Below, in pieces: positions 47,701 to 59,694 of a stretch of DNA of 64,000 nucleotides. Position 1 is the stretch's first letter; each line of letters begins with the position of its first letter. Under the pieces are notes generated by a model. The model was not told the origin of the DNA and ran no database searches. It saw only the letters and a program-made list of their open reading frames with translations. Origin of the DNA: Edaphochlamys debaryana (Eukaryota; Chlorophyta; Chlorophyceae; Chlamydomonadales). Made by a program: the position numbers and the translations under genes. The stretch covers positions 930,001-994,000 of the forward strand of contig JAEHOE010000028.1 of assembly GCA_016858145.1 (NCBI GenBank), given 5' to 3'.

Positions 47701-50270
47701 CGCCTCCTGGCTGGATGCGCCCAAGCCCCCCGCGCAGCTGCCGCCGCTCGAGGGCGCCCCACAGCAGCCCGTGCTGCAGCTGCCGCTGCCCGTGCCCGGC
47801 ATGGGTCCCCCGGACTTCCGGGGGCGCTCTGCAAACGGTGGGTGGGGTACTGATCGATGCGTGCACGGGTGGTTGCCAACGGGCGTGGGATGGCGCTTCG
47901 AGGCCAGACGATGTGGGTCGATGCTGACTGGGGGTAAAGGGCTTGAGGCAGTGCCGTAATAGGTTGCAGCTTGCGGTTGCTTGCGTGTGTGACTCACATG
48001 AGCTCTCCTGCCCCGCCGCTTTGCCCCATTACAGGGCTCGGTATGGGCGGCGAGGGTGGTCCCGCGCCCGGCGCAGAAGGGCTCACGGGAGTGCTCATAC
48101 AGATGCAGGTGGGTTTGCCTGGGCTTGCAAGAGCCCCCGAACCTGCCGGATCAGTCTCTGCCGCGTCACCCCCTTTGCTCCCCTTCCTCTGCCGTCTGCC
48201 CTCCACCTCACCCCACCTTTCCTCACCCCGTCCCTCCTTTCCTGCCCACTCGACCCACATCGCCAACCCACATCGCAACCCCAGGAGGAGCAGTCCAAAA
48301 TCCGCGAGGAGTTCTCCCGCCAGGCGGCGGCCATGGAAAAGTTTGCCAACGAGGCCGGCCGCGCCATCGGCGACCGCAACAGCGCATGGAACGAGCTGCA
48401 GTCCGTACAGCAACTGCTAGCAGCCGGGCTAGCCGGGGAGCCCATCCCCGGCTTGCCAGGCCCGGCCGGCGCGGGCGCCGCGCCCGGCGCCGCGGCCTTC
48501 CCGGGCGGTGTCGGCATGGGTGCCGGTGACATGACGTCGAGCCTCATGGTGATCGATACCCACATGGTCTCGAAGGACGTAAACACCATTCCCGAGGAGC
48601 TGCCGCAGCCGGTGGCCTCCGAGGTGCTGCGCCGCAACAACACGGACCCGGGGCCCAAGGGCGAGGGCCGCGGCGGCGGCGGCGGGGCGCCGCCCGGCCT
48701 GCAGCGGGACCTTTCGTTCGACGGCGCCATCCTCAGCGGCTACAGCAACGGCATGAACGGCGGCAGATACCAGGTGAGCGTGGTGCCATGTGGGGCCGGC
48801 AACCGGGGTGGGCGCTCTCCATCACGAGAGAAGAACGCCAGAACGTGGACTGCCTCGGCCCATAAACAGACCGCTCACAGTTAGCTGCTGAGCTGGCTGA
48901 TATCAATGACAGTTTGCAGATCAACTAAGCACACCTTGGACCGCAACGTCTTGTGCCTGACTTCTTGCCCGCGCCTCATGCAGTCGCAGGTCCGATCCGC
49001 TGGCGCGGCTCCCCAAGGGCGCAACTTCCGGTCCGGCATCCCGCTTCCACCGGGCGTGGGCCCGCCCCGCAGCGGCCCGCCCCTGGCGCCCATGCAGCGC
49101 GGGGCCTACGGCGCCCTCAGCCCCATCCCGGAGCCGCCGCCCATCAAGAGCCGGTACAACACGTTTATGGACGGCGAGGGAGCAGGCGGCGGCGGGGGCG
49201 GCGGAGGGTATCGCGGCAACCCACGCAACCTGGCGCCGCTCGACTTTGACGATAAGCCCATATCGCCGCGCGCGATTCTTCGAGCCGACCACCTCCCCAG
49301 CCCGACGAAGCACGGGCGTGGGGGGCGAGGGAGTGCCGGCGGCGCGGGCCCCGGCGGGCGAGGGAGAGGCGCGGGTGGCGGCGGCGGGCCGCCGGAGCGA
49401 GGACGGGGGCCGCCGGGCGGTGGCAGGGGCTTGTCGCCTCCGGGCCGCGCGGGCCGGGGCAGCGGCGGCGGCGCGCGCAGTCCGGGGGCGGGGTCGCCGC
49501 ATGGCGGCTTGCCGCCGGTGCCCCAGGGGCTTGCTCGCGGCCATGCAGCACGGCGAAGCGCCGAGGGCCTCCAGAACATCCTAGCGCAGCGCAAGCGTCG
49601 CAGCAACGCCGGCGCCAGCGAGGACGGCGGCGGGCCGTACGGCAGCCCGCCTGGCGGGTACGGCGGCAACAGCTGGGACGAGATCCCGGCGGTCGCTGGG
49701 CGGCAGGGCAAGTCCTCCAGCCCGCCGCTGCCCCCTCTGCCACCGCACTACGGAGGCTACCCCCGCAGCCGGGAACCCTCAAACCCGGGGAACGTGCCTC
49801 TAAGCGGCGGCGGCCGACGCGGAAGTGTCGGCGGCGGGCCGGGCCACCGGTACAGCGGCGGCGGCGGCGGGCCGGGGCACCGCATGAGCAGCAACGGCGG
49901 CGGCCCGCCGCCGCCGCCCGCCATGCCGCGCGCGATCACGCCGCCCATGGAGGTCGTGCGTGGGGCACTGGACGAGATCACGGCGCTCCTGGCGGACCCC
50001 AGCTTACTAAGCAGCGACGGTGGCGGCGCGCCCGATGGGCTCGGGCCCAGCGATGGCGGCGCACGTGGGCTGTACCGCGGCGAGAGCGACGCCGGGAGGG
50101 GCTTGTACCGAGGGGACAGTGACGTGATGAGGGCGGTGTTGGCGGCGGCGGCGCGAGGCGCGAGCCGGGGCAACAGCGCTGGCGCTGGTGAGGACGACCT
50201 CTACGGCGCGCCGCCACGCAAGCCGGTCCAAGCCGGCAAGCGCGTCGGCGCGGGCCGAGCAGACGGTTAG
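44713..50270 (+). CDS. CSPP1-like coiled-coil, Gly/Pro-rich protein (probable cilium/spindle-pole factor)
   Basis: Exons: about 44713-44734 (donor unsure; 44758 also possible), 44840-44947, 45258-45319, 45553-46531, 46652-47097, 47275-47331, 47549-47837, 48035-48108, 48285-48773, 48984-50270. From the second exon on, all phases agree; the product is about 1,270-1,280 aa. Three short charged helices recur in Gly/Pro-rich disorder: AEMLAQLTRQAEENTRILER; KKEAYRRELEEQIRQKKQAK; and LQADLEMQIREKKERQAREK continuing to SYFDRQEAQRQEEERKARM. The (Y/L)xxxLExQIxxKK pattern and the motif GGGGGDPIRDTYGRPVADL are what I associate with CSPP1/CCDC66-type microtubule and ciliary proteins. The C-terminus has RG/RGG-rich stretches and a tandem LYRGESD/LYRGDSD repeat. 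The family call is tentative; the coding structure is not. Confidence 0.6.
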
Positions 50271-50995
50271 TCGCGTGGGCCATGTTCGGCCCTTAAGGCT
50301 TCTAGCGGTTTGGCAGTTTGTATGACGTGGGGACTCATGGACGAGCATGCACTGAGGCCTGAACTGGGGCACGATGCGAGGTGGGATACAGAGCTCGGAG
50401 AGATTGTGACGGATGACGAACGGCGAGCAGGGGCTAGCGTGGCGTACGGTATGGCGCCGGCGGCAGCCCCTGATACCTACGGACACTGGTGACGGCGCGG
50501 AACTCATGACGCTGCATTGCTGACTGGTTAGGCATATGTTGACTGTCGCGTTAGAAGGGACCGCTCAAGAGCGCATCCCTTGACGGCTGGAGCTTGGGTT
50601 GAGGGTGTGGATAGAGAGGGATGACGGATGCTGAAGTGCTGTGCACACAAGGGAATGTAGTAGGCCATGGCATGTTGATAACGGTCATGGCTGCAACACG
50701 AAGCCATGAGTGCCATGCATACAATGCAGGCAACAATGCCGCACCTCGCAGAGCTGGCCAAAGGTCCAAGCCGTCATGCACAGAGAGCGGGTGAGTGGTA
50801 GGGCACAGATGAAAGGGTGCAAGGACGGCATGGAGCAGGAGGCTCCTGGCATGGAGCCTGGTCCCTAGTGCCACCCGCGAGCCAAATTGCCCCGCCTCTC
50901 CAACTAAGCGCTCCGATCTAAACACCTTATCGGCTATCTACACAATTGCACTCTGCAGGCCCGCTCTATGCGTCCTGCTCCACTCTGCTTCGGCC
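50271..50995. other. Intergenic region between coiled-coil and MYND genes
   Basis: A 725-bp stretch between two plus-strand genes, presumably 3' UTR then promoter. No TGTAA was found on the plus strand and no other signal was recognised. Confidence 0.35.
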
Positions 50996-53900
50996 ATGGA
51001 GGCATCCTTGGGCGCTCTGCGGGGCTACACGGCAGCCGCTGACGCCTACCTTCAGACTGTCAAGGGTGCTTGGCCAGGCTCTGTGGGCGCAGCCGACGCT
51101 GAGCTTGGTGCCGCCAGTCGGAGGTTGAAGGGGACCATGCCAGCTGGCATCGGCATCGGCGAGGTTCTCCGCGTGCTCGACGCTCCCAGCAACTGCGATG
51201 TTCAGGATAGCCTGGCCTGGCTGCAAGCAGTCGCAATCAGCAAGTCCGTTCCGGCTTGGGTGGGGCTCGTGGGCCAGGCCACAGGGCTGATGTCAGCGCC
51301 ATCGGGAGCGATGTGCACTCAGGCGTGCACGCTGGCGTGCGAGCTGGCCTGGATGCTCAATCTGGCGGCTGTGGCGACCTGCATCGTGGGGACTGCACTC
51401 GTCAACGGCGACTTCGGACCGCCATCAGCCAGGCCTCCAACCACGGCGGTGCGGCCGCGGGGGCCGTCTCGGCTGCCCTTGACCAACTCTTCCTGCCGCA
51501 ACAACCACCCCTCCTGACCGCCTGCACCAAGCTCCTGGCCAAGGCTTGCGGAGCTGATCAGGCCTGGTCAAACAAGGCCGACCTTCCGAGCCTTGTGGGG
51601 GGCCTAAGCAGCCTGGCTGTGGCAGCGCTGAGAGTCGTGGGGGTGACCCTCACCAAGGAGGTTCCGTGGGCGGGCAGGGTCAAACTCTGGAGGGCGGAGG
51701 GCCCGGGCAGCTTCCCCAACCTGAGGAGCCCCGCCGCCAAGTCCGTGGTGGAGGGGCTGGAGCGCAATGGCCTGCTGGAGGTGCGTGCAACAGTCATGGA
51801 GGGCTTGGTCACGCGCAATTGCATGGAGTGAGGGGCCTAAGCTGCGGGCCTAAGCTGCGGGCCTAAGCTGCGGGCACGGTGCTGAATCTCGGCTGCCCCG
51901 GGTCTTCCTTTGCCTTGCAGGAACTGGCCACCGTCGTCACTTCTCAGAAGCCTCGAGCCGGCGCTGACCAGGTGTGACGTCAGCAGGGGCGGGATGTCTG
52001 GGGCCCAAGGTATTCAACGGGTGCGCTTCGTAGCCCCCGACCACCTCCACCCCTTGACGGTGGGAAGTTGTAATGTTGGGCGCGCCGCTGGCGCCGGTTT
52101 CGGATACCGCCACGTGTGCCTCCTCTGGCCCCTTGCAGGCCGTCGCTGCCCAGTTCCTCCTGCAAGCAGCCCTCAACACGTGCCGCTGCCTGTCTCTACT
52201 GGCCACGCCAGCGGATGTCAGCATCGACACAGACCCGCCGCCGCTGCTGCAACAGACCATGGCCATTCTGCGCGGACCCCGGGTATCCCGATACCTGGAC
52301 TGGGGCCTGGACCTGATGGCAGCGGAGGCGGGGTTACTCGAGGAGGCGGGCGGCGGCAGCGGCAGCGGGGCTAGGGGCCGGCCGGTCTGGCTGCGCACGC
52401 CCGCCGATGACGTCAGCTGGCGCCTGCACCTCATGCATGCAGCCGCCTCGTCGTACCGGTACCAGATCTGGTACGGCACCAATGCCGACGCCGCCTGTGC
52501 CATGGCCGCGGAGGTGCCCCGGCGACTTGCGCGTGCCGCCGAGGCCTTCGTACGGCTGTACGGCAACGACGAGGCCCGCAGTGCCGTCTGCCGCGTGAGG
52601 TACGCAGCCGAAACGATCCGCCGCCTATTGTTCACGGCTCTCGAGGCACTGGACCGGCTGGAGCGCGCTGGACAAGGCCAGCGCCTGCCGACAGCGACGG
52701 TGGCGGCGGCTTCCGTGGGGGCCCTGGCGGCAGCTTGCTGCCTCGACCTAGACACCGACGAGGCAGCTGCACAGCTGCTGCTAGAAGTACCGAGAGAGCT
52801 GCTCGGCATCCTGGCAGATGGTGGGGTCGTGAGGTTTGCAACTTCTGCGGCGATGCTGAAGAGTGAGCTGTGTAGTGCCTCACTATTACGATGGGCTTTA
52901 CCTGCTTCATCCTTCACCAACCCCTACCGTCCATGTCCCCGCGCTGCCGCAGAGGTCGAGATGCTGAGGCCAGAGCAGCAGTCCGCCGCTGCCGCCGCCG
53001 CCGCCCGCGCCCGCCTGCTGACCTCACTCGACGTCTGCGCACGGCTGGCTGCGCGGCGCGGCGGCGCCACTCAGCTCGCTGGCTTCCTGCCTAACTCCGC
53101 TCTGACCAGCCTGCTGCCTCCTGTGCTTGAGGTTGCGATCTTGAAGCCAGAGCAAGCGGATGGCCGCGGGGACGGTGGCGGTGGCGGCGAGGCGGGCAGC
53201 GCCAGGAGGGCAAGGGAGCAGCTGGGGTTCCTCGTCACACAGGCTAAGGCGGCGCGTTCCTCCGCTGAGCAGTCGTGCCGTGCGCTGAAACCGGCGCGCG
53301 GTGGCCGTGGCAGGGCGGCAGCGGCGGCAGAGGCAGTCGGCGCGGCGGCGGTAAAGGCGGCAGCGCTGGCGGAGGGCGCGTTTGCGTTCTGGGCGGCGCT
53401 GGCGGACCGTTGCGTGCTGCAGCCCCAGGTCTGCGGCAAGCAGCTCCAGCGCAGCGCGATCTCCGCCGAGGCCCAGGCCCGGCGTGACGCGCTGCGGGCC
53501 GTGCTCGTCAAGTGTACGGCAACTGCCGTACCTTCATTCGTGCGGCTCCTTGACGCGCTGGCGGCGGCGCTGGGCGGCGGCGGTGGCGGAGCCCGCGCCC
53601 CGGCAGCCCTAACCGACGCCGCGGCGGCGACCGCTGTCACTGCGGTAACGGCGTTTGGTGAGGGGTGCATCCTGCTGCAGCGCGTCGCCCGCTGCGTGCC
53701 GGCGGCGGAGGTTCAGCGGCTGCTGGGGCCGGACCTCCTGCTGCGGCTGCTGGCGGCGGGGTGTGGGCTGGTGGCCGTCCTTCAGCCCCTGGTGGCGTCA
53801 GAGGACAGGGGCGCGGGGCTGACCCACACGCTGGCAGCGGCAACAAACAGCGGCATGGAGGTGTGCGCCGGGGTCACAGAGCCCCTGACCGGCGAGGTCA

Positions 53901-54625
53901 AGAACCCCTGGTCCCGACCCATGGCGGCGGTCGCACACGCCACAGACCACCCCGCGCTCAGCCCCGGGCTGTGGGCAGCGCTGCGGGCCGCTGCGGTGGC
54001 CTCTGCCGCCTCGGACGCCAGCCCGGCTGCCGCCGCCTCCACCTCCGCCGCTTCGGGGGCCGGCTCTGGAGCCTCAGCGACGCCGGACCTGGCGCCGCTG
54101 CTGCGTGTGGTGCAGAGGCTTGAAGCGGGGTCGCCGCTCGAGACCTCCTTCAGCGCCTGGTTCCAAAGCCTAGCCGCGATGGCCGTGCAAGTCGACAGCG
54201 CAGAGGCGTTCCGGCGTCAAGCGGCATCGCTGTCTGAGCAGCTCATGGTTCGGTTGGAGCCTGATCTCCCTGCCCCGCCGTACAGCGAGCAGGAAGCTGA
54301 CGTGGACGGCCGGGAGCTGGCGGCGGCGGTGGCGGGCCTTCGCGTGTGCGCCAATCCGGCGTGTGCGCAGTTTGAGGGGCGGGCGGAGGCCGAGGCGGCG
54401 CGCAAGATGTGCGGGGGCTGCCGCTGCGTGCGGTACTGCAGCCCCGCGTGCCAGGGGGAGCACTGGCAGGGGGCACACAAGGGGGAGTGCAAGACCCTGG
54501 CGGCGGAAGCGGCGGCAGCAAAGGCGGGAGCAGACGTTTACGGTGGAGGCGCGGGCGGCGTACAGTGCGTGGATCGTTGGGTGTACTTCAGGGGATGGCC
54601 GGGGGCAGGGGGGATAATGATATAG
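50996..54625 (+). CDS. MYND-type zinc-finger protein with a possible frameshift near the 5' end
   Basis: Exon 1 starts MEASLGALRGYTAAADAYLQ. Coding quality holds to about 51412 (ALVNGDF) and continues in another frame (RTAISQASNHGGAAAGAVS) to 51780 (ERNGLLE|GTGCGT). Further exons 51921-51971, 52139-52862 and 52953-54625 join in phase. The body is Ala/Leu-rich helical sequence without a recognised domain. The C-terminus carries a MYND finger: CANPAC, then CGGC, RYCSPAC and HKGEC, with all expected Cys/His spacings. MYND fingers bind proline-rich partners; volvocine algae have many proteins with this layout, mostly uncharacterised. No GT...AG intron of suitable length explains the frame change at about 51412, so it is a real frameshift, a sequence error or an intron I cannot see. 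The segment 52863-52952 is taken as an intron (donor A|GTGAGC) although it is open in frame. Confidence 0.75.
51833..51871 (+). repeat. Three 13-bp tandem units in an intron
   Basis: GGGCCTAAGCTGC is repeated three times without a break, within the intron between 51780 and 51921 of the MYND gene. Confidence 0.85.
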
Positions 54626-55497
54626 CCAGCATACCGTATGACGGGCCCTCAGCACCCCTGCTCAGCACAGGTGTGCAAAGGATAGTTATGGCAGGCAACG
54701 GGTGTACTTCTAGCGGGCAAGAGCTCAAGACAAAGTGCAGCTGGGCAGGGGTTGAAGCAAAATGCAATCTTGCGGAGAAGGCGGGGGCAGGTCAGGATGC
54801 AGATGGCAGGCATGGGGTAGAAGTCATCCACGAAGCGTAGCGTGGGGTCCAAGCAAAATGTTAGTTACGGATGACAAGGCCGCAGGCATGTGGTGAGCAA
54901 GGCTAAGGAGATGTATTGCAGGAGCGGTTGTGTGGCATTCTGGAGCCTACTGACGGATGAGTAGGGCGTCAAGGTGACACCCGCCCTGATGGACACGCAA
55001 CTGGCATGAGTGCCCCCCGCCGCCTGCCCCGAGGGCCCTGACCACCCTGACCGACCCTGACTGCGCGAAGCCGCGGACCCTCTGCACAAGCGGTCAAGCG
55101 CCCTTTGCGGGCTGCAAACCCACCCAACACAGCGGCTAACGTCAACGCCATACGGGGTGCCTGCGCTGGAGCACAGGAGCAGCCCGCCTCAAAACCGGGG
55201 CGGTTGGGCACAACGCCGGGTTATCGTCTGGCCTTCCCAGTGCGAGTTCCCGCCGTTTATGCCCGCCCAGCCGAGCTGGCTAACAGCTCTACATGTGATA
55301 GGTGGCATCGCACAACGCAGCTACGTACTGCACGCGATGAGGTGCCCGGTCAACATTCAGTTCCAGCCTTTCCAGTAATACTTGCCTCCACACCACGCAT
55401 AGCGAGCATAGTGCTTGCCATCGTATACTGGTGATAAGTCCTCTCGCTCTTATTTATATCGTCTCGCCGCAAGGGCCCTTCTGGACAACACAGCGAG
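54626..55497. other. Intergenic region between MYND and LURP-like genes
   Basis: An 872-bp stretch between plus-strand genes. An AT-richer patch (TCTTATTTATATCG, about 55449-55462) lies about 40 bp upstream of the next ATG and could be a TATA-like element. No TGTAA was seen. Confidence 0.4.
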
Positions 55498-58400
55498 ATG
55501 GCTCCGAAGCAAAGCGAGATCCACAACGCGCTGAACGACCCCAATGTTGCGGTCGAGGTAAGGGCGACAGATACGGACGTAGCGCTCGCTTGCGGAGAGC
55601 GCTATGAGTGGATGTGCCGGAACCGCTTGCACGCGCCCCGCTTCGTCGTCGAGGCCAGCAGCGAGCGACCACAAGCTGCTATTAGGCTAGGCATGTTTTT
55701 CGAGCAAACCCCGCGCGGTTACGCGGGCGTCCGAGGACGTCGGCGTGCCCACACCCCGCTCTCCGTGCCACGGACCGCTGACCCCGCTCGCCTGAAGCGT
55801 CCTCACTGAGCTTGATTTCGCTACCGTTCTTCCCGCGCAGATCGCCGTTGGGCCTCCATTTGCGCAGCTGGTACCCCAGAAGCAGGGCAGCGGGCTGGTC
55901 ATTGGGCACCACTTCGTCACTGGAACCCAGCCCAAGCGGTGAGCATCCTGCCGCTCCGCGTTCGTCTCTGTCAGTCTGTGCTCCTTCCTGCTGACCACAC
56001 AGGCCGGCATACTTACGCCTGGTACACAGTGCTGAAAGAAGGATACCGAGCCCACCCTCTCCCAACCCACATGGCCCAGCCTCGTCTTCCATTCCCGCCC
56101 CTTGGCCCCGCCCCACACCCTTTGATGCCCTCCCCCTCTCCCCTGTCCTCCCGACCCCCCCCCCCCCGACCACCACCCTTCCCTCCCGCATTGCCCTCCC
56201 CCTCTCCTCTTTCCCGCGTCCCGCTCCCCCTACCCTCCCCCTTTCCCCTCAGTTTCATCATGAAGAAGGCCCACCTCTCCAACGATGACTACCGGGTGTG
56301 GGAGTCTCCCGGGGGGCAGCTCATCGCCGTGTCGCACCACCTGGGTGAGGGGGTGGGGGCGGGGGCGGCGCTGGGTAGGGGTCTGAAGGCATGAGGGCCC
56401 GTGCAGGGGATGTGGGGAAGGGGCTGGTGGTCAGCAGGGTCTTCGGCGGGAGGGGTGCCTTGGGTCTGGGTAAGGCTGGCGGCGTGTGGCGTGGGAAGAG
56501 GGCAGCGCTTGAGGTCAGGTGGCAAGGTTGCGGGTTTGGCGCCTCATCCGTGACCATCTGGGTCGGCTGGCGGCTGGTCACCATGTCTGACTCCTCAAGC
56601 GTGAAATGCTCAGAAGGATCCCTCGCAGGCGGTTTCCGGTTGACCCCAAGTGTTCAGCACGAACACATGAGTGCACGGCAACATAGCGTCCAGTCAGCAG
56701 TACTAAGCAAACTGGCGGGCCGGGTCTGGGATCTGAGCATCTGACGTAGTGCGGCACCCCCCCGCGTCCCAACCGCAGGCAAGAACCCCTACGACGCCCT
56801 TGACCCCCTGGGCGTGAGCAATGCCGTGCAGCACCACAACAACAAGGCAAGCCGGGGAGGGGGGGAACAGGCTGGGGGCTGCGAGGGCCAGGCAATGAAG
56901 GCAAGGTCTGGGCAGTGGCTGCTGAGGCTGGTTTGCGGACTGGGAGAGGATGCACGAGGGGAGGGAGCCCCGCGTGGCGGGACGCGGGCGGTGCGCGGCG
57001 GAAGCGTCAGGACACCGCTGGCTCTTGCAGATGGGGGTAGCTGCCCGGGTGGTCAGGCGACATGCGATGTGGGTCGGATCGCCCCGGGGCTTGCCCTGGG
57101 TCTCTGGCTTCCCATCCCCAGCTGGACCCAGCTGGACCCGTCTCGAGAGCCGGACTGACCCCCCCGCCACGTGCCACCTCCCTTCTCCCTCCCCATCCCT
57201 AGCTGGGCGAGTGGGAGTCCATCTGCCACGTCTCCGGCTACCGGGGCATGCCGGCGATCAAGATCCGCCCCAAGACCGCCTCCATGCACGGAAGGCAGTA
57301 CGTGCAGGTGCGTGGCGTGGCGTGGCATGCACGGTCTGGGGGCTGGGGGCTGGCGGCTGGGGACGAGGCAGCGCCACGTGTCCAGGGTGCGGTGGTACGG
57401 GACGGCGCCAAGGCCTGCCCTCACTCACCTCCCCGGAGGCAGCGCCCCCCCCCCCCCCCCGCTGCACCTGTAGCAAGCAAACACTGATTACCCCGCCGTG
57501 CTCCCCCCGTCAACCCCCTTCCACCCACGCACCCCCCGCCCCAGGACAACTCGGGCAACCAGACCTTCTGCAACGTGGGCAAGGAGTCGCGGCTCAAGTC
57601 GCTGTCCATCCGCCACAACCTGGCGGTGCGCCGCGGCAAGGAGAAGGAGCTGCTCTACAGGTGGGTGGGCGGAGGGAGGGAGGGAGGAATGGGGAGAGTA
57701 AGGCGTGCGTGCGTTGTTGAGAGGAGCTGGGGGAAGGGATGGAAGGCAAAGAGGGAGGGGCAGGGCTCCAGGTATGCGTGTGCGTTCAGGGGAAAGAGGG
57801 AGGGGCTTTGCAGGTGCGGGCGTGCGGGGAGCGGAGGGCACAAGAGAGGACTAAGGGCCGTGGGAGCCGCGTGGGGAAGGGCAGGGTGCCGATGCCTTGC
57901 TGTTCTTCCTTCGTCCGCCCCGCAGGATCCTGATCGACATGGCGGGCCGCACCATGCAGGTAGGCCCTGCTCCTGCTCCCCTCTTCTCCTGCATGCTGTT
58001 GTGGGCGGTGTCCACGTCTCCACCTGTCGCCAGAGCCCTCCAGCCCCTTCGCGGCCCGCATTCAACGCGCCTGGTGCCCCGCCCCGCCCGACCCAGATCG
58101 TCAACCCGGAGGGCGAGATGGTGGCCTTCGTGACCAAGACCGTGGAGGTGCGTGCTGCGTTGCATACGGCGTACCGTACTACCGCCGTACACCACAACCA
58201 GCACGCAGACCACACTTCTCTATACCCGCACGCGTCCACACGACGCGCAGCCGTGTGCACTGCCCACCGGGCTTCGAGGCACACTCACACCACCACCCCA
58301 CCCCAAGCCCGCCCACAAAACCTGTCTCGACAACCATCCACCCCACCAACCCCCACCAACCGCGTGTACCAACCGCCTTTCACAACCAACAGGCGCTGCT

Positions 58401-59694
58401 GCTCAACGCCGCGTTCGGGCACGGTAGCGAGCTCAGCATCGACGTGGCCCCGGGCGTGGACTGGAGCGCCATGCTGGCCATCGTGCTGGCCACCAAGCAG
58501 GTGGGCGGTTGGGACCGTTAGGGTGGTTGGGACGGTAAGGACCGGTAGGGTGGTTGGGACGGAAAGGACCGGTAGGGTGGTTGGGACCGATGGGACGGTG
58601 GGGATCGTGAGGGTTAGTTGGGGGAGGTCCGCGCCAGAGGTGGGAAGGGGTTTCGGGTTGGGTGGCTTATTTGGGGTGGGCGGTGGGCGGCTGGTCGCCA
58701 GGGGGGTGGGTGCTGCTTCTGTGGCTTGTCCCCTGCCCTGCTCCCGAGCCTCTGCCAACCCCTTTCCCTGCTCTTTGCCATCGTTTGATCAGGTCGGGGC
58801 GCACTTCGTCAAGGTGAGGGGTGGGAGGTTGGAAAGGGGATGCCGCGAGGGGATACCGGTAGGGTGTGCCTGGCGAAAAGGACTAAGGGTGGCGTGGCGC
58901 GCTGAGGCCACCAAGGACATCACTGCTGAAGCTCTCGGCGCCGGTGAACGGCATGAGTGCCCAAGAGCAACGCACACTATGACGGCAGTCCTTGACGCCG
59001 GCCCGTGTGCTCTCCGTCCCCTGCCCACCCCCCCAGGACGCGGTCGGCAACTTCGTGGTCAGCCCCCTGCAGGTGGGAACGGGCCTTGTGGTCAGGGGCC
59101 GTGTGGGTCAAGGGCCTGCTGGGCCATGCCTCTCCCTCGGGCCTGCCTAATCTCCTCCCCACCCGCTAGGAAGCCTCCCCGCTAGCCGCCTTGCTGCTGC
59201 GTCGCTAGGTCCTCGCACGCCGCTCTTCAGCAACGCTATCGAGAACCTCTGTCTAGCTAAGCGCCCCCCTCTAACTCTTTCCGCCCCTGCCGCTTCCGCC
59301 CCCGACCCCAGGGCGCGGCGGTGGACTACGCCGTCGACGCCGTGGGGGCGCAGACGCAGGTGGCGCAGGTGAGGCTGGGGCCATGGGGCGGGGGCCGGGC
59401 GGGCGTGCAGGTGCGGCGAGGTCGGGAACTTTCCCATGAGATCGGGAACCTCCCCATGACACGCGCTTGGAGGTCGGGGCCAGGTCTCAAACCCGGGCCC
59501 CCTTGCTCCTTCCGCCCGCATACAAATACATCGGCATCGCCCCTCACCCCTGCTCTCGCCCACATAAACACACATCGGCATCGCCCCTCACCCCTGCTCT
59601 CCGCCCCGCACCACCGCAGGCGGGCAAGGCCACCGACCAGGGGCTCAAAGTGGTGAAGCAGCTGCAGCAGATCTACAACCAGTTCTACAAGTAA
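55498..59694 (+). CDS. LURP-one-related / tubby C-terminal-like protein
   Basis: Thirteen exons join in phase into 306 aa: 55498-55557, 55841-55938, 56253-56344, 56779-56846, 57203-57307, 57545-57660, 57926-57959, 58097-58147, 58393-58500, 58793-58813, 59037-59072, 59312-59368, 59620-59694. No signal peptide is seen. The body alternates short strands in the style of the LURP-one/tubby-C fold: RFIMKKAHLSNDDYRVWES, CHVSGYRGMPAIKIRPKT, RILIDMAGRTMQ, IVNPEGEMVAFVTKTVE, SELSIDVAPGVDWSAMLAIV and DAVGNFVV. Family proteins (LOR, and the related phospholipid scramblases) share a beta-barrel around a central helix; plant LURP1 is linked to defence, but no role can be assigned here. The last 40 residues form an amphipathic helix (GAQTQVAQ...LKVVKQLQQIYNQFYK). 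Intron 4 uses a GC donor (AAG|GCAAGC). One microexon is only 21 nt (VGAHFVK). Confidence 0.7.
56847..57202 (+). other. GC-AG intron in the LURP-like gene
   Basis: The donor reads AAG|GCAAGC and the acceptor CCATCCCTAG|CTG; both flanking exons keep phase 0. It matches the minor GC-AG class. Confidence 0.65.
58507..58592 (+). repeat. Intronic minisatellite of about 27-bp units
   Basis: About three units of TAGGGTGGTTGGGACGG plus AAGGACCGG-type spacers follow the donor at 58501 in the LURP-like gene. The G-rich strand resembles, but is not, telomeric repeat. Confidence 0.75.
59528..59600 (+). repeat. Intronic tandem duplication of about 44 bp
   Basis: The segment beginning ACATCGGCATCGCCCCTCAC appears twice, just before the last exon of the LURP-like gene. 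Confidence 0.75.

Noticed and set aside
58507..58592. Telomere-like repeat
   Set aside because: The unit contains TAGGGTGG but not the TTTTAGGG array expected for algal telomeres; it is an intronic minisatellite.
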